The notes beneath the pieces were generated by a model. That model was given only the letters and a program-made list of their open reading frames with translations, was not told the origin of the DNA and did no database searches. From Oligoflexia bacterium (GTDB lineage: Bacteria; Bdellovibrionota; Bdellovibrionia; JABDDW01), in the NCBI GenBank assembly GCA_020847095.1, contig JADLCR010000072.1, forward strand, positions 37,586 to 101,585: DNA of 64,000 nt. The letters are read 5' to 3'. How positions within the stretch are numbered: the first letter of the stretch is position 1; every line of letters begins with the position of its first letter. Shown here one piece after another: positions 45,000 through 53,080 of the stretch. The translations under genes were made by a program, and so were the position numbers.

Positions 45000-46325
45000 T
45001 TATAATCCCAAGAAATCGTCAAACTCTCTTATTGTTGCGCCATAATTATCTACAACTTCATCGACACTTCGGGCTCCTTGAGAACGCCCTAGCCAAATAA
45101 CTTCTAGGCGCCCTACATCTGTTTTTAGCTGTAGTGCCTTGAAAGACTTCGCCACTTTGATCAAAGTCTTATTGATCGACTTCATGAATAATTCCCAAGA
45201 CTCAGATTGAAGTTTGACGATTCCCTGATGGTGCTTAACACCTTCAACACCTGCGGCCTGAATTTCTGACGCTCGGGCGATTTCTTTCATCAAGGACATT
45301 TGCAGAATTAAATCTCTTCTGGCCTTTTCTGCTTCATCGTGGCCATACCAATCAGAGATCAACTCAAGGACGCCCGCCATTGATTTTTCAACCTGGTTCA
45401 TGTCTCCCCAAACTTTAGACTCTTGGCGAACCTTTCCGATGACAGCAACGGCATCCACATTTTTTTCTTGGTCTTTCTGAAATCTCGAGAAATCCGATTT
45501 TAATTCCAGAAAATCCTGTACTGCGGCCTCCGTGCGCCCCTCCACCAAACTGATATAGGCTTTTAAGTAACGGCTTTGAAAAAACTGAAGTGTGCTGATC
45601 TTCAGACTAGTACTTTCTCGTCCCTTTGTTTGATAGCCGCCAATGACAACATCGAGAAAGACCCTTGCCGACTCATACTTGCGCTGTTTGTAAAAGAGCC
45701 ATGCGGTTTCCATTACGGTCTCGCCATAGAGGCCTGATTCCACCGGAATGTTTTGAAATTCTTGAACAGCCAACTCCCATCGCGATTGCTGGGTCAGCGC
45801 GCGACCCCGGGTGAGGTAGTAATGGGGAAGAAGGTCGAATTTTTTGAATTGGGGAATATCTTTCTTTTGCAAAAGTGCGAGCGCCTGGTCAGGAGCGTTT
45901 TCCAACATAAAAACGGAAGCTTTAAGTATATATCCAGGCCATGCAAATCCTGAGTTTGGATCGATTTTATTCAAGAACAGTTTGGCGTAACCTGGATTTC
46001 GATGTCTCAAATAGTGGTGACCGCAAAGGTAAGCAACTTTGCTTTTTCCCTTCTGGCTTACCTCTCTCAAAATTCTTTCGCATTCATCGCGGACTTCTTC
46101 AGCACCCATGAGAACAAAAACAGAATTCAAGTAAGGTTCGGTGCCCAGAGAAAGAAATTCTTTTGGCTTCTCTTTTTCTAAAACAGAAAGCGTTCGATAC
46201 GCGCGATAGTAATCGCCGCCAAATAAGGCCGCTTCTGCGTTATTGATGTAGTCCTTAACCGTTGCCGCCCGCCCCAAACTGGGCAAAGCAATCCCGATTA
46301 AAACGGATAGAAATAGCCGATACAC
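45000..46325 (-). CDS. Secreted TPR-type protein (441 aa)
   Basis: Signal peptide MYRLFLSVLIGIALPSLGRAA. The mature protein is all-helical with TPR-like pairs: YINNAEAALFGGDYYRAYRTL, LLPHYYLTRGRALTQQSRWELAVQEF and TAWLFYKQRKYESARVFLDVV. A Cys-rich spot (DECERILREV ... VAYLCGHHYL) occurs early. GTG start with GGAGG at 6 nt. It is 41 nt downstream of the 226-aa gene and abuts the 1324-aa TPR gene. AglT/GltE-like TPR proteins are of this size, but they are lipoproteins and this one is not. Confidence 0.78.
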   Translation of the reverse strand: MYRLFLSVLIGIALPSLGRAATVKDYINNAEAALFGGDYYRAYRTLSVLEKEKPKEFLSLGTEPYLNSVFVLMGAEEVRDECERILREVSQKGKSKVAYLCGHHYLRHRNPGYAKLFLNKIDPNSGFAWPGYILKASVFMLENAPDQALALLQKKDIPQFKKFDLLPHYYLTRGRALTQQSRWELAVQEFQNIPVESGLYGETVMETAWLFYKQRKYESARVFLDVVIGGYQTKGRESTSLKISTLQFFQSRYLKAYISLVEGRTEAAVQDFLELKSDFSRFQKDQEKNVDAVAVIGKVRQESKVWGDMNQVEKSMAGVLELISDWYGHDEAEKARRDLILQMSLMKEIARASEIQAAGVEGVKHHQGIVKLQSESWELFMKSINKTLIKVAKSFKALQLKTDVGRLEVIWLGRSQGARSVDEVVDNYGATIREFDDFLGL

Positions 46326-46366
46326 TCAACCTCCATGTCGAGTGAAATACACAACTCCATTTCCTA

Positions 46367-47047
46367 TTATTGTAGGTCTTTTGAGGACTTAGCGCTATAA
46401 ATTTTGAATTTCAAATCCGGGCGATCTTTGAAGTCGGTCAATGCCCAACCCTTTTCAAATCCAACAACTTGAATGTCTGCAGCCTGACCTTTGTCTACCT
46501 TAAAAGTCTTCTTCCCCGACGTTGGAATTTTGTATTCGTTGATATAACTAAATACACCCGCATCATTGCCTTGATACACGACTTCTACCGACAGTTCATG
46601 GGTTCCGGGTACAAGCGGACCTTTAAAAACATTGGTCTCTCGACCAAGGACCTTTTTTCCAAGATTGTCTTCGAGCGAATATACAAACACTCTTTCGTTA
46701 TCGATCAAATAGACTAAGGTAAAGATTTTGTAGCGGCTGCTCATCTCGTTGATGTGCTTGATTGTGACCACAGGATACGAAGACTCGACCGCTTCGGTCT
46801 TCATGAGCTGACGAAATAATAAGTTATGAGTTTTCTTGTCGAGAACCCGCTCCTTTAAAGTATCGATGTCATCTCTTACTACTTCATTCGGAATGGGAGT
46901 TGGTGCCTTGACCGCTTGTGATTTAGTCGCGAGGGGCTTTGCGGTAGGTGCTGCGGCAGGTGACGGACTTGCACTAACATCGGCGGCAATGGCAGAGGCA
47001 TTGATGAGCAATGAAATCGCAATGAAACAGCCAATTCGGCTGATCAT
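46367..47047 (-). CDS. Periplasmic protein with Pro/Ala linker (226 aa)
   Basis: The family is unknown. A signal peptide (MISRIGCFIAISLLINASAIAA) is followed by a low-complexity Ala/Pro/Lys linker (about 24-55), then a helix (DDIDTLKERVLDKKTHNLLF) and a beta-sandwich-like domain (KIFTLVYLIDNERVFVYSLEDN ... GPLVPGTHELSVEVVYQGND ... GKKTFKVDKGQAADIQVVG). The layout suggests a carrier or adaptor with an immunoglobulin-like fold. ATG overlaps the mltD stop by 4 nt, so it is translated with the lytic transglycosylase. Confidence 0.7.
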   Translation of the reverse strand: MISRIGCFIAISLLINASAIAADVSASPSPAAAPTAKPLATKSQAVKAPTPIPNEVVRDDIDTLKERVLDKKTHNLLFRQLMKTEAVESSYPVVTIKHINEMSSRYKIFTLVYLIDNERVFVYSLEDNLGKKVLGRETNVFKGPLVPGTHELSVEVVYQGNDAGVFSYINEYKIPTSGKKTFKVDKGQAADIQVVGFEKGWALTDFKDRPDLKFKIYSAKSSKDLQ

Positions 47048-48783
47048 GCCGCTCTCCCTTTTGGCTTCACAAATCTTTGGCTTTTCTTTTTCCCGGCTTT
47101 AATATTCTGCGCTTCGCGAGTTTTTCCGGGCATGGGGATCACTAGCTTTTGCCCCGGACGCAAGCGCCTCACGCTCTTAGAAGACAAATTATTGGCATCC
47201 ATAATGTCTGCGATTTTTACGCCCCATTCATTTGCGATAAGCCCCAGATTTTCTCCACGACGAATCACATGAACACCCTCTTCTTGAATGACTTCTTTAG
47301 GCTGAATAGAAGCCAGTACGGGAAATGCCGTCAAGAATCGGTCGCGTGTTCCCTTGGGCACCCGAAGAGTTTCGCCCGCAGGAATTCCAATTCTTCCCTG
47401 AACAATTCTTCTTGATAAATATGGATTATATAGCCGAGCCAAATCTTCACCGGGAATTTTCTCTGATTTGAAAAATTCAGCCAGACCCGAAAATGAAATG
47501 GGCTTAGGTATTTCTACGTTTTCATATTCAATGGGAGCCGCAATTCGAAGATTATGGCCAAAGTATTTATCCGCTTCTGCTTCGACATTTAGGGCCGCCA
47601 AAAATTGTGCATAATAGTTTCTTCCGTCATGGCGAAAGCGGCGGGCTTTACCTCTGTTGACAATATCCGAAATTTCTTTGGTTCGGCCCAGCTGCTTACT
47701 GAGATAAAGAACCGTTCCAGGGCCTTGATTGTAAGAAGTCAGCGCAAATGGCCAATTTCCAATACCAGGAATCTCATATAAAAACTTTAAATAAACGGCC
47801 GCAGCGTGAGTAGAAGGCTCAGGATCATTTCGCCGCTCAATCGCAGGGGATCCCTTCATTTTATAGAATTCCCACTTCTCACCCATCTTGTGCTTCATGT
47901 GAGTCCAAGTTGACGGAATGAACTGCCACTGCCCGGCAGCGCGACTTCGAGAGTAAGCAAATGGATTAAACATACTTTCGACAAACGGTAACCGTGTCAG
48001 TTCTTTTGGAAGACCATAAGAAGCAAAAATTTCTTCCATTTGCCGAATATAACGACCCGAATTGTAGAGCCCTTTGTAAAAAATCTCGCGCTGGCCCGCA
48101 TGCATGATCACCCGACTGCGCTTTGCTGCTTCTTTGAATTTATTGGGTTCGTTGTGGTTAGCAAATTTTTGATAATACTCCAGCGTTTCGCCCTCAAATT
48201 TGTCCGCTGTCTTTAAGTTCTTTGAGATAAAAGCCAAGATTTTGAGGATGCGTTCTTTTTCTTTTCGAATGCGTGCTTGCATTTCTTTAATATCGGCTGC
48301 GTCCGTCATATCCAAAACGCTGTAAACAATACTCCAATTCTTAGCGTCGTGAAAAACGGCGTGGCGGGAAGAGTACTTTCCGTAAAGATCAATCCATAAG
48401 CGAACCCGATGCTCCAAGTCCTTTGGCATTTTAAAAGCGTCCGGTGACCAACCCAATGCATTTTCCTGGTCTGAATAATCTGGTTTCTTCCAGGCAATCG
48501 TTCCTTCTGCCGGTAGGTCTTCAATTACAATCTTGTTTTCTTCGATGATATTGATTTGATCTTCCTCGTCAGCCGTTTGCTCGACCGCTTGCTGCCGATC
48601 ATCGTCGGATTCGGGAACTACTGGATTTTCTGGTAAAGTTGGAGGTGGCGTTCCTTCGACTACAGAAGTATCCATGGCTGGTGGAGCAGCGTGGGGCGCT
48701 TGTTTATCGTTGTGTGACGGCCAGGCCCACGCTTGGTCAGCCAGCAATGCAAAACATAGTACGGCCTTTAAGAGTTTTTTCAT
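47044..48783 (-). CDS. mltD: MltD-like membrane-bound lytic transglycosylase with LysM
   Basis: MltD-type enzymes cut the glycan between MurNAc and GlcNAc, releasing anhydro-muropeptides. After a signal peptide (LLKAVLCFALLADQAWAW) and an acidic Pro-rich linker, the SLT domain (about 245-400) has the catalytic Glu269 in LPFVESMFNPFAYS, then SRAAGQWQFIPSTW and the LTSYNQGPGTV block. A region of about 100 residues leads to a C-terminal LysM (VHVIRRGENLGLIANEWGV ... LRPGQKLVIP), which binds peptidoglycan. The tail is very basic (GKKKSQRFVKPKGR). It overlaps dacB and the 226-aa gene by 4 nt each. Confidence 0.93.
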   Translation of the reverse strand: MKKLLKAVLCFALLADQAWAWPSHNDKQAPHAAPPAMDTSVVEGTPPPTLPENPVVPESDDDRQQAVEQTADEEDQINIIEENKIVIEDLPAEGTIAWKKPDYSDQENALGWSPDAFKMPKDLEHRVRLWIDLYGKYSSRHAVFHDAKNWSIVYSVLDMTDAADIKEMQARIRKEKERILKILAFISKNLKTADKFEGETLEYYQKFANHNEPNKFKEAAKRSRVIMHAGQREIFYKGLYNSGRYIRQMEEIFASYGLPKELTRLPFVESMFNPFAYSRSRAAGQWQFIPSTWTHMKHKMGEKWEFYKMKGSPAIERRNDPEPSTHAAAVYLKFLYEIPGIGNWPFALTSYNQGPGTVLYLSKQLGRTKEISDIVNRGKARRFRHDGRNYYAQFLAALNVEAEADKYFGHNLRIAAPIEYENVEIPKPISFSGLAEFFKSEKIPGEDLARLYNPYLSRRIVQGRIGIPAGETLRVPKGTRDRFLTAFPVLASIQPKEVIQEEGVHVIRRGENLGLIANEWGVKIADIMDANNLSSKSVRRLRPGQKLVIPMPGKTREAQNIKAGKKKSQRFVKPKGRAA

Positions 48784-50183
48784 TTAATCAATATCTCTGT
48801 TAATTTGTCGAAGAACGCACGCACTTTCGCGCCGTCCGCCCCTCCATTATACATGAAAGCAAAAGCAAAAACTCCGCCTTTTGGCCTCCCCGCAAAGCCA
48901 GACAAACTACTCACACCTGTTAAAAGTCCGGTTTTAGCGCGAACCCAGCCTTTGGTCTCTCCGTTCATCCGTTTTTCCAAAGTTCCATCGGTGCCAGAGA
49001 TCGGCAAGCTCTGCAAAAATTCTGGGTAAATTCTAAAATCATTTTCTACCCAATTAAGTAACTTAATAAAATGGCGAGGAGCAAAACTGTTGTCGCGAGA
49101 AAAACCTGAAACATTTGCTAAAACGTATTCGCCCTTTTTAAAATCCAGTTCATCTTGAAGAAAATCCTGTACAATTCTTAGGCCCATGGCCATGGTGCCT
49201 TGCTTGCCGGTTTTCGTGGCAGCCAAGCCTTTGGCAAGCATTTCTCCGACGAAATTGTTTGAAAACTTATTCATGTCCGAAACAAGTTTGCTCATAGGTA
49301 AACTTGGATTGGTTGAGCCCACATCTTTAAACGCCTCGCAGGTTGATCGCCTCACCTGCCCTGAAACGGTAATCCCCCGCTGTCTTAAAAATGAAACTAA
49401 ATTGTGTCCCGCATAGAGAGCGGGATCTGAAATGTTTTTATAAAAATGCTTCTCAGATTCGTTGGCCCCGATTGTTCCATCGACAACTATTCGGTCCTGG
49501 CTTTTTCCTGCCACTCGACTGACTTGAAGATTTGTGCTGCGCCCAGTTTTCGCATTGTTGACGAGCTGGACATAGCCATTTTCTGGATCGACCCATGCTC
49601 TTGCCTGCCCGTCGCCGGAATGAGACGGCCGCACATAGACGGTGGTTGAATTCCAATTGAACGAAAGTGCACCCACCGGAGCATCGTAGGCGCGATCATT
49701 TCGACCGGGTTCGCGCCCTTCATCAATTCGATCTTGGTCAAAAAATGAATCGTCAACCAACAAGTCGCCTTCAACCGAGGTGATATCCGTTCGTAAAAAA
49801 TCGTTAACTAACATCCACATGCGCTCAGACACAAATGCGGGATCACCGCCGCCCTTAAGGCATAGGCTTCCCTTGAGTACTTTTCCTATACGCTCGTTGG
49901 CTTTGTATACGATTTGCGTTTGAAACTCGAAACCCGGTTTTAGTTCGTGCAGCACCGCCGCCGCCGTAAACAACTTGGTGATACTGGCCGGGATGAATCG
50001 TTTGTCGGGATTAAGAACGTAAACTTCTTTATCGTCAGGACCTAAGACTACAATGCCCAAATCGGTCTCTTTTAGACCGGAGCGGGCTACGGCTTTGGCG
50101 ATTTTTGATGACTGGTCCTCGGCGGCGAAGACCATTGGTCCAGATATCAAGATCAAGGCGGCGATTGAGAATAAGTTTGTCAT
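48780..50183 (-). CDS. dacB: D-alanyl-D-alanine carboxypeptidase/endopeptidase (PBP4, DacB)
   Basis: PBP4-type enzymes trim the terminal D-Ala and cut crosslinks in peptidoglycan. The catalytic SxxK is SITK (Ser67, Lys70 from the start used here), the SxN motif is in MNKFSNNFVGEML and the KTG in VRAKTGLLTG. The insert between SxxK and SxN, characteristic of class C PBPs, includes GGDPAFVSERMW and GALSFNWNSTTV. The longest ORF starts with a TTG whose codon overlaps AAGGA; the ATG at 50183 has AAGGA at 7 nt and opens the signal peptide (MTNLFSIAALILISG). It is the first gene of the ten-gene set. Confidence 0.93.
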   Translation of the reverse strand: MTNLFSIAALILISGPMVFAAEDQSSKIAKAVARSGLKETDLGIVVLGPDDKEVYVLNPDKRFIPASITKLFTAAAVLHELKPGFEFQTQIVYKANERIGKVLKGSLCLKGGGDPAFVSERMWMLVNDFLRTDITSVEGDLLVDDSFFDQDRIDEGREPGRNDRAYDAPVGALSFNWNSTTVYVRPSHSGDGQARAWVDPENGYVQLVNNAKTGRSTNLQVSRVAGKSQDRIVVDGTIGANESEKHFYKNISDPALYAGHNLVSFLRQRGITVSGQVRRSTCEAFKDVGSTNPSLPMSKLVSDMNKFSNNFVGEMLAKGLAATKTGKQGTMAMGLRIVQDFLQDELDFKKGEYVLANVSGFSRDNSFAPRHFIKLLNWVENDFRIYPEFLQSLPISGTDGTLEKRMNGETKGWVRAKTGLLTGVSSLSGFAGRPKGGVFAFAFMYNGGADGAKVRAFFDKLTEILIK

Positions 50184-50196
50184 TTTCATATCCTTC

Positions 50197-50225
50197 AATG
50201 TTTACGATATTCAAAAGGACGTCAA
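50197..50225 (-). promoter_or_regulatory. Possible promoter of the dacB-mltD-TPR set
   Basis: On the minus strand TTGACG (50220-50225) is followed after 17 bp by AACATT (50197-50202), about 14 nt before the dacB ATG. The -35 matches 5 of 6 bases but the -10 only 3 of 6. It overlaps the plus-strand promoter of the Omp85-type gene, so the two would compete or share control. Confidence 0.3.
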
Positions 50226-50238
50226 TCTTGTTTAGAAT
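50210..50238 (+). promoter_or_regulatory. Putative leaderless promoter of the Omp85-type gene
   Basis: TTCAAA (50210-50215), 17 bp, TAGAAT (50233-50238). The -10 matches 5 of 6 positions. Six bases (gaaacg) separate it from the ATG at 50245, so the transcript would start at the start codon. No SD sequence precedes that ATG, which supports leaderless translation. Confidence 0.45.
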
Positions 50239-50244
50239 GAAACG

Positions 50245-51342
50245 ATGACCCGTGCCACGTTGCTTCTATGTTTATTCCTCTTGAGTCCTTCATTTTCCTA
50301 TGGACAGCAGGAATTGCAAGACACTCTCATTCTCATTCCTTCACTTGGTTACAGTGATGACTTGGGCGTAGGTTTAGGTGCCAATGGGCTATGGGCAGGA
50401 GTTTTGGGCAGCTCATTTACGGGACAGGGTGATTTTCAGTACGCCAATACCGCCGGCCAGTCCCTTGTTAATGTCAATGTCTTCACGAAACGACTTTTAG
50501 ACGTTTTATATTTTGAGTTAGGGGTGGGTTACCAAAAAAGCAGGAACGCCAGATTTTACGGCATTGGAAACGAATCCAACTTCAATGACCCATCTTATTA
50601 TGCTTTTGAAGACAGCAATTATTACGGAAGAATAGGATTTGGCCTGTTTGATTTGGTCACATTAGGGGTCGGTTATTCGCGACGCCAAATCGGACTCACG
50701 CGCAGCCAACGGCCCGATGACCCGCAGTTTTTTGACCGCTTTTTAGATCATCCAAGGCCCTCTGGGCTTAACACAACGTACCTCGAATTTTTCATGATGA
50801 TCGATACTCGAAATAATATTTACCTTCCAACCGATGGGTTTTATCTTTTTTCTTCAGTCAATCAAACTCAATCCCGAACAGGCGAAGATTTTGGTCAGCA
50901 ACGTATTTTGGCCGACGCCCGATATTACCTTCCTTTCTGGAGCGGAGACATGATCTTAGCTTCGCGGCTGCGGTACGAGCGCGAATGGGGAGAGAATGTT
51001 CCATTTTATGCGCAAACACGGATTGGAGGCCAAGACACCTTCCGAGCCTGGCGCACAAACCGATACGTCGATGCAGGCTCTACTGTTCTCAATGTTGAAG
51101 CGCGGTTTAAGGGTTTTGCCGTCGGAAGTGCCATCACTCGCATCGAACCTAGCATTGGCCTCGACTTTGGACGCGTCTTCGACACTCGTACATTTCCACC
51201 AATTCCTCCGTTTGAAAATTACCGAAGAGGCTGGTCCCTGGGCCTGACGGCGGTCACCGCATCGAATATACCCGTCCGTTTCGACTATGCATGGGCCGAC
51301 GAAGGCGCCCTGTTTTACCTTCATCTCCTTCAGCCATTTTGA
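50245..51342 (+). CDS. Omp85-superfamily outer-membrane barrel without POTRA domains
   Basis: A signal peptide (MTRATLLLCLFLLSPSFSYGQ) leads directly into a barrel of about 345 residues, which fits a 16-strand Omp85 (surface antigen D15) domain. The conserved loop-6 region usually reads R-G-F/Y; here IGGQDTFRAWRTNRY keeps the Arg but has Ala-Trp after it. The C-terminus ends LLQPF, with terminal Phe as the barrel-insertion signal. No POTRA repeats are present, so it cannot be BamA or TamA itself. Patatin-like or other passenger domains are also missing. Its function, perhaps export or porin-like, is unknown. lspA follows after 12 nt. Confidence 0.8.
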   Translation: MTRATLLLCLFLLSPSFSYGQQELQDTLILIPSLGYSDDLGVGLGANGLWAGVLGSSFTGQGDFQYANTAGQSLVNVNVFTKRLLDVLYFELGVGYQKSRNARFYGIGNESNFNDPSYYAFEDSNYYGRIGFGLFDLVTLGVGYSRRQIGLTRSQRPDDPQFFDRFLDHPRPSGLNTTYLEFFMMIDTRNNIYLPTDGFYLFSSVNQTQSRTGEDFGQQRILADARYYLPFWSGDMILASRLRYEREWGENVPFYAQTRIGGQDTFRAWRTNRYVDAGSTVLNVEARFKGFAVGSAITRIEPSIGLDFGRVFDTRTFPPIPPFENYRRGWSLGLTAVTASNIPVRFDYAWADEGALFYLHLLQPF

Positions 51343-51354
51343 TAAACTGATTCA

Positions 51355-52260
51355 ATGAAAAGACGAGACTGGCTTTATGTTCTAACGGCCCTGGTTTTTG
51401 CTTGGGGAATTGATCGCATTACCAAGCAATGGGCAACCGGTCTCTATGGTGTAAAATTCTATGGCCCCGTTGGTTTTATGCTTCATCACAATCACGGAGC
51501 CATTTTGGGAATATTCAGCGATCTCCCCAGCATGCTGCGAATCGTGAGTTTGTCGACCGGGGGAGCCTTCCTCCTTTTTCTATTCTTTATGATCCAGTTT
51601 TTGCTTCCGACCAAGTCCCTGTCCCTGCGAATTGGCTTGTCTTTGCTCATCGGAGGGATCGTTGGTAATGTGACCGATCGAATTATCTGGGGATATGTTG
51701 TTGATTTTATCATCATCGGATCGCCAAAAAAATTCTCACCTAATTTTAATTTTGCCGACGCCATTCAGTGGGTAGGTTACGCGCTTATTGTGGTTGCACT
51801 TTTGCGCGAAGGCAAATCACTTTGGCCCGCTGAAAATTTGCGAAAGAGCTTTTGGATCAACCCTCGGTATCAGCTTCGCTATTGCATTATTTTGATGCTT
51901 GTTGGATTTGGACTAACAATCGTGCTCGGGACTTATAGTTACACCTACTTAAGCGTAACTATCACTGAGTTACGGGGAGTTAATCCGGCACTCGCCACGC
52001 AGTTTTTGAGGCCTTTTGTTGCAACCTTTGGACTCGTCAGCTTAACTTTTTCTGTAGTCTTGTTTGCCGTGGGCCTGATTCTGTCTCATCGCGCGGCTGG
52101 CCCAATATATGCGTTTCAAAGATTTTTAAATGACCACATTGATGGCAAAGACAGCAAACTCAAACTGAGAACAGGCGATGAGTTTAAAGAATTAGAAAAG
52201 CTGGCCAACCGCATGGCACAAGAACTTAATCCAAAATCACCGCGCTCGAAATCCGGTTAA
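51355..52260 (+). CDS. lspA: Signal peptidase II fused to a two-helix HAMP-like module
   Basis: LspA removes signal peptides from prolipoproteins in the inner membrane. Residues 1-160 have the family pattern: an N-terminal helix with DRITKQWA, HHNHGAILGIFSD, GGIVGNVTDRIIWGYVVDF (Asp108) and FNFADAIQWVG (Asp135); the two Asp are the catalytic pair. Residues about 170-301 are additional: two membrane helices (ILMLVGFGLTIVLGTYSYTY and FGLVSLTFSVVLFAVGLIL) and a HAMP-like segment (AAGPIYAFQRFLNDHI ... GDEFKELEKLANRMAQEL). Usual LspA is about 160-170 aa. It overlaps the exonuclease gene convergently by 35 nt. Confidence 0.88.
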   Translation: MKRRDWLYVLTALVFAWGIDRITKQWATGLYGVKFYGPVGFMLHHNHGAILGIFSDLPSMLRIVSLSTGGAFLLFLFFMIQFLLPTKSLSLRIGLSLLIGGIVGNVTDRIIWGYVVDFIIIGSPKKFSPNFNFADAIQWVGYALIVVALLREGKSLWPAENLRKSFWINPRYQLRYCIILMLVGFGLTIVLGTYSYTYLSVTITELRGVNPALATQFLRPFVATFGLVSLTFSVVLFAVGLILSHRAAGPIYAFQRFLNDHIDGKDSKLKLRTGDEFKELEKLANRMAQELNPKSPRSKSG

Positions 52261-53053
52261 CATAAAATCGCTTTTCTCGATGTTCACGATGACATAAACC
52301 CACAACGTAATCTCCTTGGGGAGTTCGAACGATTCCCTGAGGAGTCATGCGCCGCGGCTCACCCGGGGTGCTTCCACCTTCATATTTAAATTCAATGGCC
52401 AATTGCTTTTGACTAGCTTCGACCAAAACAGAATAAGTTTCCGATTGAGTCACGAGTTTCTTCAGCGAAAAACGCTCCCATTCAAAAACGGATTCCTGGG
52501 CAGCAAATACTTCGCCAATTGTTTTGTCATCACCAAGCTTTTTCATCAGTTCGAGAGCAACTCCCAAACAAGCCTCTGCGTCATCTAAAGCGCGGTGCGC
52601 GCGCTCCTGGGGAACTTTTAATTCTTTTACGAGAGTGGCGAGCCTGTAATTAAAAAGCTTTGGAATCACTCGTTGACCCAAGAAACAAGTATCAAGCACG
52701 GGGCCGGTGGGAAGACTGAGGCCCGCTCTTTCAATTTCTGGGGCCAAAAACCCCATATCAAATGCCGCATGATGTGCTACCGGAATTCCATCGCCCATAA
52801 ACTTCAAAAAAGGACCAATCACTTCGCCGATCGAGGGAGCATCGGCGACCATTTCGTTGGTGATGCCATGAATGGCAATGACTTGCTCGCCCATAGGGCG
52901 AACGGGCTTAACCAAGGCCTGAAAACGCTCAATGATCTGTCCGTTCTTCCATTTCGCCCCGGCAACCTCTACGATTTCTGCCGTCAGCGGATACTTGCCG
53001 GAAGTCTCGGTATCAAAGCCTACAAAAACACAGTCGCGCCAATTTTTATTCAT
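52226..53053 (-). CDS. DEDDh 3'-5' exonuclease with possible WYL-like C-terminus
   Basis: The N-terminal exonuclease domain (residues about 8-180) belongs to the DnaQ/RNase T superfamily: FDTETSG (Asp14, Glu16), VAHHAAFDMGF, then the HxxxxD of RAHRALDDAEA. Such enzymes proofread or trim DNA or RNA ends. Residues about 210-275 (QKQLAIEFKYEG ... GIVRTPQGDYVVGLCHRE ... RFYVNRISSAVIL) look like a WYL-type beta domain, known to sense nucleic acids or nucleotides. It is not a polymerase subunit by context. It lies convergent to lspA with a 35-nt overlap and 27 nt downstream of the lipoprotein gene. Confidence 0.83.
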   Translation of the reverse strand: MNKNWRDCVFVGFDTETSGKYPLTAEIVEVAGAKWKNGQIIERFQALVKPVRPMGEQVIAIHGITNEMVADAPSIGEVIGPFLKFMGDGIPVAHHAAFDMGFLAPEIERAGLSLPTGPVLDTCFLGQRVIPKLFNYRLATLVKELKVPQERAHRALDDAEACLGVALELMKKLGDDKTIGEVFAAQESVFEWERFSLKKLVTQSETYSVLVEASQKQLAIEFKYEGGSTPGEPRRMTPQGIVRTPQGDYVVGLCHREHREKRFYVNRISSAVILD

Positions 53054-53080
53054 TTCATGAGGCCTAACACAAATTCAAAA

